DNA from: Aquila chrysaetos chrysaetos
Taxonomy: Eukaryota > Chordata > Aves > Accipitriformes > Accipitridae
Direction of reading: 5' to 3'
NCBI RefSeq assembly: GCF_900496995.4
Contig: NC_044029.1
Span: forward strand, 16,864,001 to 16,928,000
DNA: 64,000 nt
The position numbers and the translations under genes are program-made. The notes below the pieces were generated by a model, which worked only from the letters and a program-made list of their open reading frames with translations, made no database searches and had not been told where the DNA came from. Of this stretch, positions 51,766-64,000 are shown piece after piece. How positions within the stretch are numbered: position 1 is the stretch's first letter; every line of letters starts with the position of its first letter.

Positions 51766-54700
51766 AACACAAAACGGGCCAGGCAGGAGCACAGAACTGA
51801 GACTGGCTTGTACAGTCACAGCGAAGCAGCAAACCGAAATCTGCCTCAGAAAAAGTAATATAAATAAAGCAAAGACAGTGATACTGTTGTACAGAGGCAC
51901 TGAGAAGACTTTATCCAGCTGTGATACCTGAAATCCACCATAGTATGTGAATTCACAGTCCACTCATAGAAGACCACTTAGCTGCACCAAAACGCTGAGG
52001 AGGAGTTACCTGACAGGTCTGTCTGACATGGAGAAGAGGCACGTGTGGAATAGAAATGCCTTAGCAAAGGCTTACAAAGATTTGGGGTGGATTTTTTTCT
52101 AGCCAAAGAACAAGAAAACCCTTGGATTTTTTTGCATCTAGTATGAAAGTTTGCTTTGTTTTGCAACCAACTGGTGGAATCCAGCTTGTTTGGCCATACA
52201 AGGAAAAGTGGGCAATTACCTTCCAGCTGCTTCAGCACTTGCTGCCATCACTGCCAAATACTTCAATAAATAACTTAGAGACCAAACACCGCTTTCAGAG
52301 CTGGTCCCACAAATCCTCTGAAGTTGCCCCTTAGCCTGGATAAACAGCTAGCTAAACCCAACCGATCCTAAAGGAAATAAATATGCCTGACATCAAACCT
52401 GGCAATCTCCCAGCCTCAGGTTTTGGCCCATCACCAGGGAAAACAAAATCCCCAAACAGCAGCCCACTAATGAGAAGACCTGTCACCAGCTCTGAGTGCT
52501 GAGCACAGAAACCAGTAGCAAGAGCAGCAGAGCCAGCCTTCGCAACGATGGCTGGCCGACCATCAGAGAACGAGTTCAGAGCTTTCAGTACTGCGATTAT
52601 GAACCTATTTTTTTCTGAGAACATGAGGAAGACATGGAGAGATCACAACTTGTTGATGAGCAGGAGAAGACAGGCTCTCCCTGCAATGTTTTCTACTTGC
52701 CCTCAACTTGCAAATATGTGAATATTGATATAGTCAATGGGAATATGGGACTAAAAACCACACAGGCAAATAATAAGTCCACTGAACACCTTCAGTTTGG
52801 AGTACAAGTACTAGCTTCAGCCTGCTCCTTTTAAACTGCGGTAAACACTGCTTGCATTTTTTCCAAGTTTGAGCCTTAGCCAGTTCTCTTTCTTGCAGAG
52901 GTTCTGGGAAATAAATTGAACTGTTGAAACAGAGTCCATTTGAGTGACCAGGTTGAAACAAATTTATTTTTTTCTTGTGAAGCCACAGGTACGTCGAATA
53001 GCTGCAAGCAGCTACCTGCCTGCAGTATTCCACAGAGGGACCTTGAGGGAGAACAGGCAGGTTGCACAGCAGAGCACACTGGCATCTGCCAGGGAGGAAG
53101 GAGAGGCAAAACACGATTACCTGGGTCCGTAATCACAAACAACAGATGAAATGCATAGCCATATTAAGAGTTGGCGAAATAACTTGCTAGCAGGGCATGT
53201 TGACCATTACCTTGGCTGATGTATTTTTTTGGTTTGTGCTGGGTGTTTTTAATCTCCCTCCTTCCAGTTTTGCACAGGAACATCCATTCAGATTGTGTGG
53301 GCGTGATCCGATTTCTGTATCGGCAAAGGAGCATAGCTGGAAGCTTATGACCCAACACGTTGGTCCCCTCCAGTCAGAGCTGTGACATGTTGGTATTAGG
53401 TACAGGGTGGAGAAGCTTACACTGTCCTTTACAGACAGAAATTAGAGGCCTTCATCACATCAAGAACCACTTGGGTTTCACATTTTCACTTGACCTAACA
53501 GTAGCTTTCCTTTGATGGGACAAAGTACCTTATGCTGCCCACTAATGGAGTTTACATTTGAATTGTGTCAGTGTGAATATCCCGTCTAGTTAATGGACCC
53601 TTTTTAATTGTCCTGCCAAACATTTGCAGTCAAGGAAACTTCATAATTTATATAGTTGGTGCCATGATGCCACTGTTACAATGATTTGTTTAGACAGCAA
53701 TTAATTGAAACCTAACAGTAGAATTACAAGATTTAAAACATTGCTAAGTATTTTACTTACATAAATAAGACCTTTATTCATCCAGAAGTAAGGTTTTCTC
53801 ATCCTGTAACATGCAATCAAGCAGTGTAAGTTCATTCAATTAAATGAATGGGGAAATATTTAAAAGGATGAGGGATCCAAAAGTTTGCTGGCAGGAGGAA
53901 TGGTTACCTGGAGGTATAGAGCTCGCAGCCTCTGTAAGTTCTCATGAAAACTCTGTTTCTCCACCTCTCCCCAACCCCACCAACTCCAACAGAAACTTCT
54001 GTCTCTAGGTTTATACATTTTTCTTGTCCCTGTCTGCAAAGATTGAGGTAACTGCAGTAAGGTCTTTCCCCACTTCTTGGTTTAGAGCAGGTGATGGAGT
54101 GTACCCAGGTTCTTCAGGATTTCTTCCCTTCCCCAGGCCAGAGGTCTCATGAAGGGTGGGAAGCAGAAAGCCAGTTTTGTGAGAGAGAGAAAGAAAGGGA
54201 TGGCCATTGCCATTCTGTGAAAGTGGTATTGTGGGATTCTTCCCTCTCTGATTCCTTTATAATCACTCCCCATCAAAACAGAAGAGGATCCCCAAACTAA
54301 CCTTCTCTGCTCCGAGGAGAGAGTTGTACCCATCTCCTGCTCTGGCTGTGCCTCGTTATTCCACTCGGGAGAGGGGAAGGTGGAGGAAGCAGCCAGTCTG
54401 CAGGGGCTTCCCCCAGTGTGGTGAGACATAGAAAGGAGGGCTGGAGCTTTTCTTATAACCTGAGCAGAATTTCTTGAACTGGAATTCAACTATTGAGAGT
54501 TTGCAACACTGTTCCACACATTATTATGCTGCCTATACAACCAATCTGGTTTTGCTACCCCAGCCACATTCACAGGACAGTTTACTTTAAATGCATAAGC
54601 ATCTACTCTGACGATAATCAAGCAGCAGAGATGTTTAGGTGAACCTTCATTTTATCTCTGATTATAGGCTTCCAGATAAGTCAGATTTAGTAGTGGTATA

Positions 54701-55703
54701 CTTAAATTAGTTCCTGTGGTAAAGTCTAAGTTATATTTCTGGCAAGCACGAGATGAGCTACTGACCACTCTCAATGCATAGAAAATATTTTAAGACATAT
54801 CTCTGAAAAAGCAGAAAGCCTTGGATTAAAATTTGTACAACCTGCATGTTGAAAACTCGACCATTAACTAGACATACCTTTCAGTGTATCATGGAAAATG
54901 GACCTTCTAACCGACGTTTGTTGTTCACTTATTGTGCTTCAGGAGTATGTTAATAGCCTACAGATAAATTATAATTTTTCTGAAAACAGATTTCTCCTAC
55001 TTTAAAAATCTGCATTTGAAAACATATGTGGATATTTGCATATGACCAGCATGGTTTAGGCTTGAGAGTTTTTTCCATACACATTTCCCCAAAAAAACAT
55101 TTCTCATGAATCTTGTGGTCAGCAAGTTGTGGCATTCCAGTTTCTGCCACCCCTAATTCATATGCATCTCAGTTTATTAAATACAATTGAAAGGTTACAG
55201 CAACAAACTATTACATGAAGATAGCTGGCCTCCGTGTACAAGCATATTTTCCCTAGACCTCTGCCTGTCTTGTACTGCACAGCTTGCAACTGTGCAGTTT
55301 ACTGTGTATCTGCATATTAATGTGTCCCGTTGGCTTAATGGGCCAGATTTTCAAAGGCTACTCAGCGTTTGTAACAGCCATTCACTCTGAGGAAACCTGC
55401 AGGACTTCAGCACCAGTTCTTTGGTTGTGTGAGGTTGATGGTTACAGAAGCAGCTGCATGATGTTATGTCTCATAGATGAGAATTAGCGTGGGCTCAGGT
55501 ACCTAATGAGGTTTTAATGTTCTGTAAAAACAGGGACGGAGTTAAGTCTGTACGTACAGCATTATTCACTGGTATGTCCTGATTTTTGACTGTTTAGCTG
55601 GATACCAAAGGAATTCTTGAAACTTTTTTTTAATCAACACAAGTGGCTTTTGTATCGCATTTCCTCTGTTTTCTTAAAAAAAAAGATTGAAAGGTAGTGA
55701 GGA

Positions 55704-56429
55704 TTAGGGAAAAACCCCCACTTTGTTCCTCAGAGATTTAAAAGTTTGAAAATAGTTTGCACGTTGCATAAACTTAATCCCGTTGTCTAGGCAGCCGTGT
55801 GTCTCTTCACCCTGAGCGGAGCAGAGACGAGATCTCCTTCCCGGCGCACTGGGGAGGGTGTGGGAGAGTCCTTCTTCCCAGCAGAGCCGAAGAGATGAAG
55901 AGATGAGCAGGTTGTGCGGCGTCTTCCTCAGCTCCAGCTCTCCCGAGCCGTGCTTGCGTGGTCCTCCTCTGGTACCGCTGAGGAGATCCACAGGAGGGAG
56001 CCCATATGCTGCGTGCTCCACCATCGCGGCGAAGGCTCTTGGAGGAGCCTCGGGCTCCCTTGGCTGAAGAGTCTGGTTTGCCTGAGCACCTCGGCTGCAA
56101 AAGCAGCAGAGCACGGGCCTCACCTTCGCAGCAGAGCAGCATCGTCCTTCGCCGAGGCAGGTCATACCCTGACCAGTAGATTTCCTCACTGGCAAACTGC
56201 ACGTGTGGTTGGTATGATCACAAAAACCTCCTGGCGCAGCATCCTCGTCCGGTCCCTTCTGTAACATTCTGTACAACGTTTTCCTAAGACGTGGCGAGAC
56301 AGCCCCTTGGAAACAGATCTGCAACCTGTCCTCAATTTGGCTGCACAGCACGGCTAAGTGGCATGCCACGGTCGGAAAGGCAGAGCTTGGCATGTGTCTC
56401 ACTGTCCTGCGAGGAGTGTCATATTCCAT
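55704..56429 (-). other. Unexplained 241-codon ORF in a CpG-rich block
   Basis: An open frame on the strand opposite WIF1, within intron 2. The protein shows no domain I recognise, no signal peptide and no membrane segment. Part of the opposite strand is also open (55914-56264), as expected when GC-rich sequence lacks stops. Its surroundings are AT-rich, so the block stands out. I would not call it a gene without expression or conservation evidence. It could be a decayed repeat or an orphan CpG island. Confidence 0.2.
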
Positions 56430-59400
56430 TTACAGAGTGCAGCTCCCTGGTCACGTTTCAGAAATGTGTTTGTAATCTGGTGTTGCCCCAAAGAAACCTG
56501 TTAACACGAACTGCCTCAAGCTTAAAAACGTGACAAACCTGAGTCAACTTGAATTATCCCCAGTGTATAAACTTAATGAACAATAAGAAGACATTTCTGA
56601 AGGTGGGATCATGTGTTTGGATTTTTTGTTTTTCTCAGAGATAAAAAGCCTTGTGTCCACGTGACAGCCCTGGCAATGCCATCAGAAATGCACATGCCCT
56701 ACCTGGGTGCAGGTTCTGTTGGTTTCAGCAGTGTGCTGGAGGAACCATCTTCTTGCTGCTGATTCTCAGCTTAGCAGCTTCCCCACACCAGGATGATGAA
56801 ATTTGATGTCTGCCAACAGCACGGGAACAATTCACCTCGCTTCCAGTGCCATTCCACAACAGCTTCAGCCAGGCTAGCAGCTGACACCATCCCGTCTTCT
56901 TTCCCATCCCTGGTCACACATTTCTATTCTCTTTCTTGTGCCAGTGCTGATGTGGCCACTCAGGGAGCTGCTCTGGCTGAAAACTAGCCCTGCAGAAAGA
57001 AGTGATTGATTTTTAACTTGATCTTCTGTCTTGGTTAGCTCATCACATGGCCATGTCTGAAGAGGGTAGGACTGCGGCAGCGCAGTCTTGGGCTGCCTTG
57101 AGCTGCCCTGGTGCAGTCCCAGTACTGCGAGCTACAGACAATGTGGCAAATCAAATCACAACAGAGAAACAACTCCCAAACCCCTGGTGTCTTCTAACCG
57201 GCAGAAATTCAAGCAGAACCAAACAAAATTGACTCAGCAGACTGCTATCACAGCAAGTCCCGCTGCAGATGTCAGGGAGGGTTTGACCCACGGGCTGCTG
57301 TGCCGGGCACTGCGTTTCTGTGCCCTGTAGTGATGCAGAGAGCAGACCCGACAGCTCAGCAAGGTTTGCAGTGTGGGTTGTCATTCTGCTCCAGTGTTTC
57401 TTTCTTCCTAAAAGTACTGTAGACCACACTCAGCCCAGGGCTACTCACTTCATTTAGTCAATAAAGGCTGGTTTGGGGGATTTGGAGAACCTCCAGCAGC
57501 CTTTGACTCCAACAGAAGTTAGGGATTGTCAGCACATCTGGGATGTATTGAGTGACAAAAAGGATGATTTGGCCTCAGTCTGCAAGAGCAGACCAGATTT
57601 ACCATAGCTGTGCATCAAGGAATAAATTACGTCTCTGATCTTACCAAAACTCTTTAATCCCAAATGGGGCAGTTATCTCAACGCAGAGTCTAGACTTCTG
57701 CTGTCATCAGACTCCCACTGGTTTTTCATCAGAGGTAAATTTGGGCTTGGGGAGGTCCACACGTTCGTGTCTGAAGCTGAACTGTCCCACTGGCATTTTC
57801 TCTAATAAAAAGGAGGTTAGGGTCTCTGCAAAATATTCTTTTGGGGAACTTTCAGCTGCTGGCCCTCCCTGTCAGGATTTATACTGACAGATGATAAGTC
57901 ATGTTGTCCAGAGTAAAAAAAAAACAAACAAACAGAAGGATGTATGTAGCTTTCCCAAAATAAACTTCATACCTTTCTGAGTAGGACTCATTCCTGCAAG
58001 TGTGTGCAAAGGGTTCATCTGGAGGCTCAACTTGACCCTGACTGTCATAACTCTTCCTGATTTCTTTTGTCTTCCTCAAGTGGAGGATTGCCCTGTTCAT
58101 GGCAGCACTGCGTGTATCAGAACACTATTGTCCTTCACCAAGTTTGTCTGCACAAAACTTTTAACCTAGGAAGTTTCTTAATCCCATTGAAGAAAGGGAC
58201 CATAGCAGAAGGAGAAAAAAGAGCCAGTGTGGCTTTTTGCCATGTTCATCATCTGAATCCCCTCTAAAGAAAGACTGTGACAAGAAGAAGGGGAAGGCAA
58301 AAATGACAGGCCTTGAAGAGCAGGAAGGGGTTGGTACACTAGCAGTGGCTAGGGGCAGAAGGAAGACATTTTTGATGAGAGGATTTCTCCAAATAACCAT
58401 TGCTAAAACTCAGTGAAATGATACCAAGTGCAGAGAACTGTCTGTGTTCAGCAGTGCAGCCCATCTGCCGCAGTGAAATTCAGGACTCGCCGCCTCTCTG
58501 GGGTATGACTTTGCTAGCAGACCAGCGCAGAGAAAGTCAGCAGAGTCCAGGCCACGTGAAGATGCCTACGCGGCGCATAGACTCCATCTGCACCCAGGGA
58601 GAGAGGGAGAAAGGCAGTTCAAGACAGCAGGTAAATCAGACTCTGGCTGGGCTGAATTTTCTCCTGCAAGTGCTGGTCTCTCTCCTCTGAGTGTACAAGA
58701 AGTTGAGGATGAGCTGGCTTTAAAGAAGATACTTCCTTTAAATGCTGGGAAATACATTGGAACTTTCTGGACCTTAACTCAAAAGACTGGACCCTGTGAG
58801 ACTGGTACTGGAACCCAGAGATGAAGCTGTGCTGACTCTGCCTATGGAAACTGCCTGAAAGACGGAAAAGTTGTCTGTAGAAACTGTTCAGTTTCTCATC
58901 AGAAACTGGGGATAAGGTAACACTTCCCTGCTTTACTATGAAGATAAGTCCATCTTCCTTTGAAAAATTCAAAGTGTGGTTATGGAGGACATAACCATAT
59001 GGAGGCCTGTGTGGCACATGGAAATATTATAGTCATATATGTCCACATACTGGGGTCTTGTCTCAGTAAACAAATCTGTGATTTCAGCTACAACAGCAAA
59101 CACACAAGTTCCTTTTCAGATACGCTGATCGAACATTCTATTTAAATAACAAATTTAGTTCTTCTTTCATGGTAATATCTAGAATTTGCTTTGGTCAATG
59201 GCAGCCCATAAAACAAGAACAAAATTACTCTGGATATTCACAAAAAAAGGCATTTGAAAAATCCATGCAGCAGATGTTAAAAGAGAGCAGTGTTAAGGAA
59301 GTCTTTCTAACAACCAGTCAGGAAGGAATTGAATTTTTTTCAAAACCTTTTCGCCATAACTTTTAAACATTCATTTGCTGGGAGTACAAGGCTAAAGACC

Positions 59401-59559
59401 TTTATCTACAGAGCAGTAAATAAAGAAACTCTCACTCAGAGGTGCTGCAGACTTTCTGTCACTTGGTTATACGAAAGTGGAAGCATCCCCCTTTGAGACC
59501 CTCGAAGGACTCCAGTCTGACAGAAGCTGCTGTGAGATTTCATAACTTTTGAGAAAGTT

Positions 59560-60180
59560 CATTGCTTACATTTTGGGGAGGGATATTTATTAGATGGGAG
59601 TGCCAGTTAAAGCCAAGAGTGAAACACATGGACTCAATAAAGGCCCAATTACGTGACCTTTGCTGTTTGCCACGCTTTTAACTTGTGTAAGTTATTGATT
59701 ACACTTTCATGAGATCATAATCAGAAGGTTGTTCTTTGGTAATGGTGTGCTAGAGGAGCTTTATCCTTGACTTCAAAGCTGTCCTGTGAGGCTTAAGAAC
59801 AAAGAGTTGGAAGTTTGAAGCACGGCCAAACTGAATCTGCATGCATTATCCATGTTTACCGCCATGCAAGAGGTGGATTAGCTTATCCTTCAGCTGTGAA
59901 CTTTCTCTCGTCATGTCAGATGAGCCACCATCTCTAAGGTTTACATTTGTGCTTTTAAAAGCATTCTGTTTAATTAAACATAGTATCGGCTCAGATCTGC
60001 ATCATAACTAGTCTAAATGCTTGTTACTGCAGCCATTTCCCTAATTGTAAAGGTTTTATTGAAATTATTTTACATTCTCTGAAAAGAGCTTTCAGGCTAA
60101 TTTATTAATTATAAATAAATCTATCCAAAGCCTGAAACTGCAAACAGTCTGTAATCTATGTAAAGATGCACTCCCAGGAC
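59560..60180. promoter_or_regulatory. Candidate conserved non-coding element in WIF1 intron 2
   Basis: A non-repetitive stretch without ORFs, containing GCATGCATTATCC, TTTAATTAAAC and TAATTTATTAATTATAAATA. Dense TAAT/ATTA homeodomain-type cores are typical of developmental enhancers. The call rests on composition only; conservation cannot be seen from one sequence. Confidence 0.2.
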
Positions 60181-63100
60181 CAGCCAGCCAAGGTTTTCAC
60201 TTATCTTCCAAGCTGTGAGGGGAAGAAAATAACCTCGCAGTTTATTCTCAGTATAGATAGATTCACATAGATGTGTTGCAGGTGCCGGTAGTAGACCTGT
60301 ACAGCATTGTTTTGTTAGGAGCTAACCTGATGAGACAGTATTTTAGGTTTTTCCTCTAAGGAGCGGTAATAATTTCCCCTTTTTTTATTAGCCTTGGGAA
60401 ACTGGCATTTTGAACATACCTGATCATGAAATCTCCACTGGAGAGAGCACTGATTTTTTGCTGAGTGACAAAAGAATGAATTAGCCCTTCCTGTGCCGGA
60501 ACAAGAAATAACTTTTCAGGAGAATAGCTTTTACCAATTCTCTGGATACCAGAACAATATGTTTCATTAAATATTTGAAGATAATGAAAGCTTGTATTTT
60601 TTAAAGTATTTTTTACTTTTTTTAGTCTGAACTCTTAATGCTGTTTCTCTTTTTGGTGTATTGCTTGCTTCTCTCCCCTCCCCCAAAGCAGAGTTATCTA
60701 ATTTTCATCTGTAAGACATAGGAGAAAACAATTTAAAGGAAACTTGTGCACCATGTATACCTTCCAGCCTGGTTCATGCTGAGAAATATCATTCCTTGCT
60801 AAAGATTTTCCCGAACGCTGCTCTTTCTGCCAAGCCCTTCAGCTTCTAGACTTGGGTTGGTTTCAAATGACCTCTTCAAATGCTAGAGCCCTTCTGGAGC
60901 TCAAGGTCTGGTGAGAGAAAACATCAGTTCAAAATGGCCAAGTAGCTGCCCTGTTTCCCATGTCTCCCAAAGAGCAGACAACTGCCAGAAGCTCAACTGG
61001 TAAATGTAATCTAAATGTATTCCTCTGTGGCCTCACCAAGCTTCTTGACAGTGATTTCTTCATATTACTTACCTTTACAGAAATCCTTTTCTCATTACAT
61101 GGAGGAAAGACTAATGTATTCTGCAAAGATTTCTGTTCATCTCTGCTGTGGAAAGCATTCTTGGAAGCCTGCAGTGTCACCTTTCAAAATCTGGCACTCC
61201 TTTGATAGCAACCAAAAAATTTCTCTTTTCCAGCTTTCTAAATCATTCTGTTGGAGGATCTGATCTGCCATCCACAGTCGCATGCCACAGGAAACACTAA
61301 GCACCAGTTAGTCATCTTCCATTCACAAAACCAGAGGTTTTGTACCATTCTTCTTCTAAAACCATTAAAACCACAAGTGCTTATTGTTGAAAGTTGCATG
61401 CAGGGATTCACTCCATTGTTAAAAAAGTCTTCCTCCTTGTGCACAGATTTTCTTCAGTCTGCCACAGTTTTCTTAACTTGAAGAAAGCAGGCATAAAACA
61501 GGCTCTGCAGAGTTGTGTGCATTTCACCACAGCATTGTGGAATTGACACTGTCACATAATGTATTTTTCGTAGAGACTGCCCATTTTGCTGAATTCTAAT
61601 TTGGGTCCTTCTTTTTTAGAAACACCGAAATATCTCTATTTTTCCTTTTGTATGCATCTCTGCTTTTGTTAATCCTGCTGCTTCGGTTTGTTCCCATACC
61701 CTTAGCTGCTGGTACTAGAAAACAGGCAGGTTATCCTCTCTTCAGTGTAAATTGGTTTTCTCAGAGTGTGTTTCTGTATCCCTTCATATTGTTAAGCATG
61801 CCTCCCGCTTTGGGACTACTTCGTGAGGCTGATGGAAAGTCTCTTTGAGCATCACACTGAGGTGCAAAAAATGGTTTACCCACTCTGTGAAAAGGCCAAT
61901 TAACACGTGAGGCAAAGCTGCCTTCCCTAGCAGAAAAATAAAACCTTGCAGGCAGACGGTTTATTATCTGCTTGTCTAAGAAGGCATCATTATGTTGTTC
62001 ATTATAGCAGTGTCTAGACTGCACTGCAGTAGCAAAATGTGCTGCTGACATACATACTCATACTCTGGCCAGACTCCTTCAATAGCCTGGTATGCGCAGT
62101 GCGGCTGCAGCCTCCCCTCTTTGTTGAAATTCATCTGATTTTGCTTCATGCTTCATCTTGGAACATAGACAGACCAGCTTCTCTGACCTAATGCAGTTAA
62201 TATCTTGGAGAAGCAATGGTCCATGCTGTAAACACCTGACAAACACATACATTGCCTCACTTTGTGATTTTATTTATGGCATATGCAGCTGTGAGCATCT
62301 GCTATGGATAATGCATGCTAGAATCTTCTAGTGTGTGCATAGCCAGAAATATCCATGGATCTGGGATTAAGAGGAACTTTTTTGATGAGTTTCTTTCTTT
62401 AAGTGTAGAAAGTTGGCATTAGGGTATATTTGTCATTTAATTGATAACAGAATAGAACGTTCAGCACTGATCTCTTTAAAAAAATGAGAAGAAAATGTAG
62501 TTAATTTCTTACATCTACTTGCAAAGCTAACAGATATTCTCTTTTCTTTGTTAGAAAGGCAGCAGGTTTCATTAGGTTATTGAGCTGTGACATAAAACAG
62601 TTTAAGCTACTCTGCTTCTCTTCAGGTACTACCATTACTTCTAATCCTACATCTTTCACGTAAAATGAAGAAAACATAAAGCACTTTGCTGTGAATGCTT
62701 TGATTAAATATGAAACAAAACCAAAGTAGGAACAACAGGGCATCTGAGTGATAAGAAAACTCTCATGCAGTAGATCTTGTACTGAGGAGTGGAGTTCTGT
62801 AGGAATTTTAAGTGAATATCACTTAAAACCAAACTGCCGACAGATGTTTGCTACAATACTTGTTAGGGGGCTTCGTTATTTTTATAACCTCTTAAATTCC
62901 TCTGATTTATAGAAAACAGCCATTTAAAGTCCATAAAAGTTAATCCCGACCATGGAATTATTTGCCTAAAACGAAATTTCCTCCCTTTGCTGAGAGCTTT
63001 GCCCACATGGGGAACTGTTAAAGGGCAGCTGCACAGGGCTACCTGCTGCCTCAAGGCGCTGAGTCCCCAGACTGTTCACACAAGGTCTGCAGGGGCCCTT

Positions 63101-64000
63101 GCCTCAGTTTCTGAGGGTCTCCAACAAAGTCTTTACACAAAAGTAAAGCATATTTTTCCTTGGGTGCTTCCTGAAGTCAAGCCAAAGCCAAAAAGTCTTC
63201 CATGCATGCAGAGTGTGCAATTGTCAAAGATCAACAATTTATCTCAAAGCCTGGTTCCTCCATCACCTCTGATAACACTGTTCCTCTAAGATTTAGCTTC
63301 AGTACCAAATTTTGCCCCTCACGTACCAGACAGTTCATAGGCTGGTTTAAAAAACCCAAAGTCACGAAAATGTTTTTATAATGGTAAAAAGATCATGGGT
63401 TTTTCCCCTTTATCTCTCAACAATATCGCAGGATAAAATCGCAGTTCTCACTACCAAGTCACTCACAATGACCCCTTACAGCACAAATTATGGTAGTCAG
63501 TAGACAATATTTTAATTGCACAGACCTATCTCTTCAATTAACCGTCATGACTAAATTTCATGCTAGGCTGGAGCATGGTAAATATTTGCTGAGAGTGTGT
63601 TGTTTGCTTTTCAGTCATGATGATTAATGCAAGTTAATTGGCAATCAACTCAAATTACAGCAGGACAATACTGGAGACTGGATGTAGGGATTGTGTCAAG
63701 ACAGATTTTTTCCAAATAGATAGGATTTATGGCAGCCAAATCTTGTTTCAGATTCACAGGTTTGAGGAGTTAAACTATTCTGCTCCACTGTGCAGCCTCT
63801 CTAGACTGTGGTTTTTGTATATAATTTTTATATCAAAATTTAACCAACTCAGTCCAGCACACATGATTTGCAAACATACTCTGCAGCACATGGCCTCATG
63901 ACTTTGAAGTCATGCCTGCTGGATCTACCTGAGGTGTTTCAGGTCTTCTTAGATACTAGATACTATCATTTCAAGAAGTTCACTTTTTGTCAACTCAGCA

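Larger units (their letters stand above)
43648..64000 (+). other. WIF1: WIF1 intron 2 (more than 20 kb, part)
   Basis: Starts with the GTAGGT donor after exon 2 and runs to the right edge. I scanned for the next WIF1 exon and did not see it. Within it lie a decayed CR1 copy, a MIR-like relic, a purine tract, a CpG-rich block with a long antisense ORF, and AT-rich stretches with homeodomain-type motifs. The remaining short ORFs look like chance. Confidence 0.72.

Noticed and set aside
1..64000. CRISPR arrays, tRNA or rRNA genes, or an operon-like novel system
   Set aside because: No regularly spaced repeats, no RNA gene signature noticed, and the gene structure is that of a vertebrate chromosome.

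Overview
The window looks like a piece of bird chromosome. Two single-copy vertebrate genes lie head to head in AT-rich, intron-dominated DNA. The best-preserved mobile element is an avian-type CR1 retrotransposon whose 3' end carries three ATTCTATG units. Older MIR-like SINE relics of the kind kept in sauropsids are also present. I cannot name the species. No prokaryotic feature, operon, CRISPR array or tRNA gene was seen.

Layout. Positions 1-23196 hold the 5' part of LEMD3 (MAN1, an inner nuclear membrane protein) on the minus strand. Its large first coding exon is at 21660-23196, a very short second exon is at 2134-2168, and intron 1 (19.5 kb) lies between them. The remaining exons should lie beyond position 1. 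A CpG island covers exon 1 and the promoter (about 22.1-23.8 kb). Positions 23.8-40.8 kb are intergenic, with the CR1 copy (25401-26222), two MIR-like relics (31.9-32.2 kb), short tandem duplications and no convincing gene. From about 40.85 to 43.95 kb there is a second, broad CpG island with a Z-DNA-prone tract and several C-runs. It contains WIF1 (Wnt inhibitory factor 1) exons 1 and 2 on the plus strand (43248-43380 and 43508-43647), separated by a 127-base intron. From 43648 to the end is WIF1 intron 2 (over 20 kb). It contains a decayed antisense CR1 (about 51.0-51.8 kb), a purine tract, an isolated CpG-rich block with a long antisense ORF (55.7-56.4 kb), and homeodomain-motif-rich stretches that could be enhancers.

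How the genes relate. LEMD3 dampens TGF-beta/BMP signalling by binding R-SMADs at the nuclear envelope. WIF1 is a secreted Wnt antagonist. From memory, the two are also divergent neighbours on human 12q14.3. Their start codons are 20.05 kb apart here, so each has its own CpG-island promoter, although the intergenic DNA could hold shared regulatory elements. I found no evidence of an undescribed biological system. The items most worth a second look are the orphan CpG block with the antisense ORF, the 35-base LEMD3 exon, the Z-DNA and G-quadruplex-prone structures upstream of WIF1, and the candidate conserved non-coding stretches.
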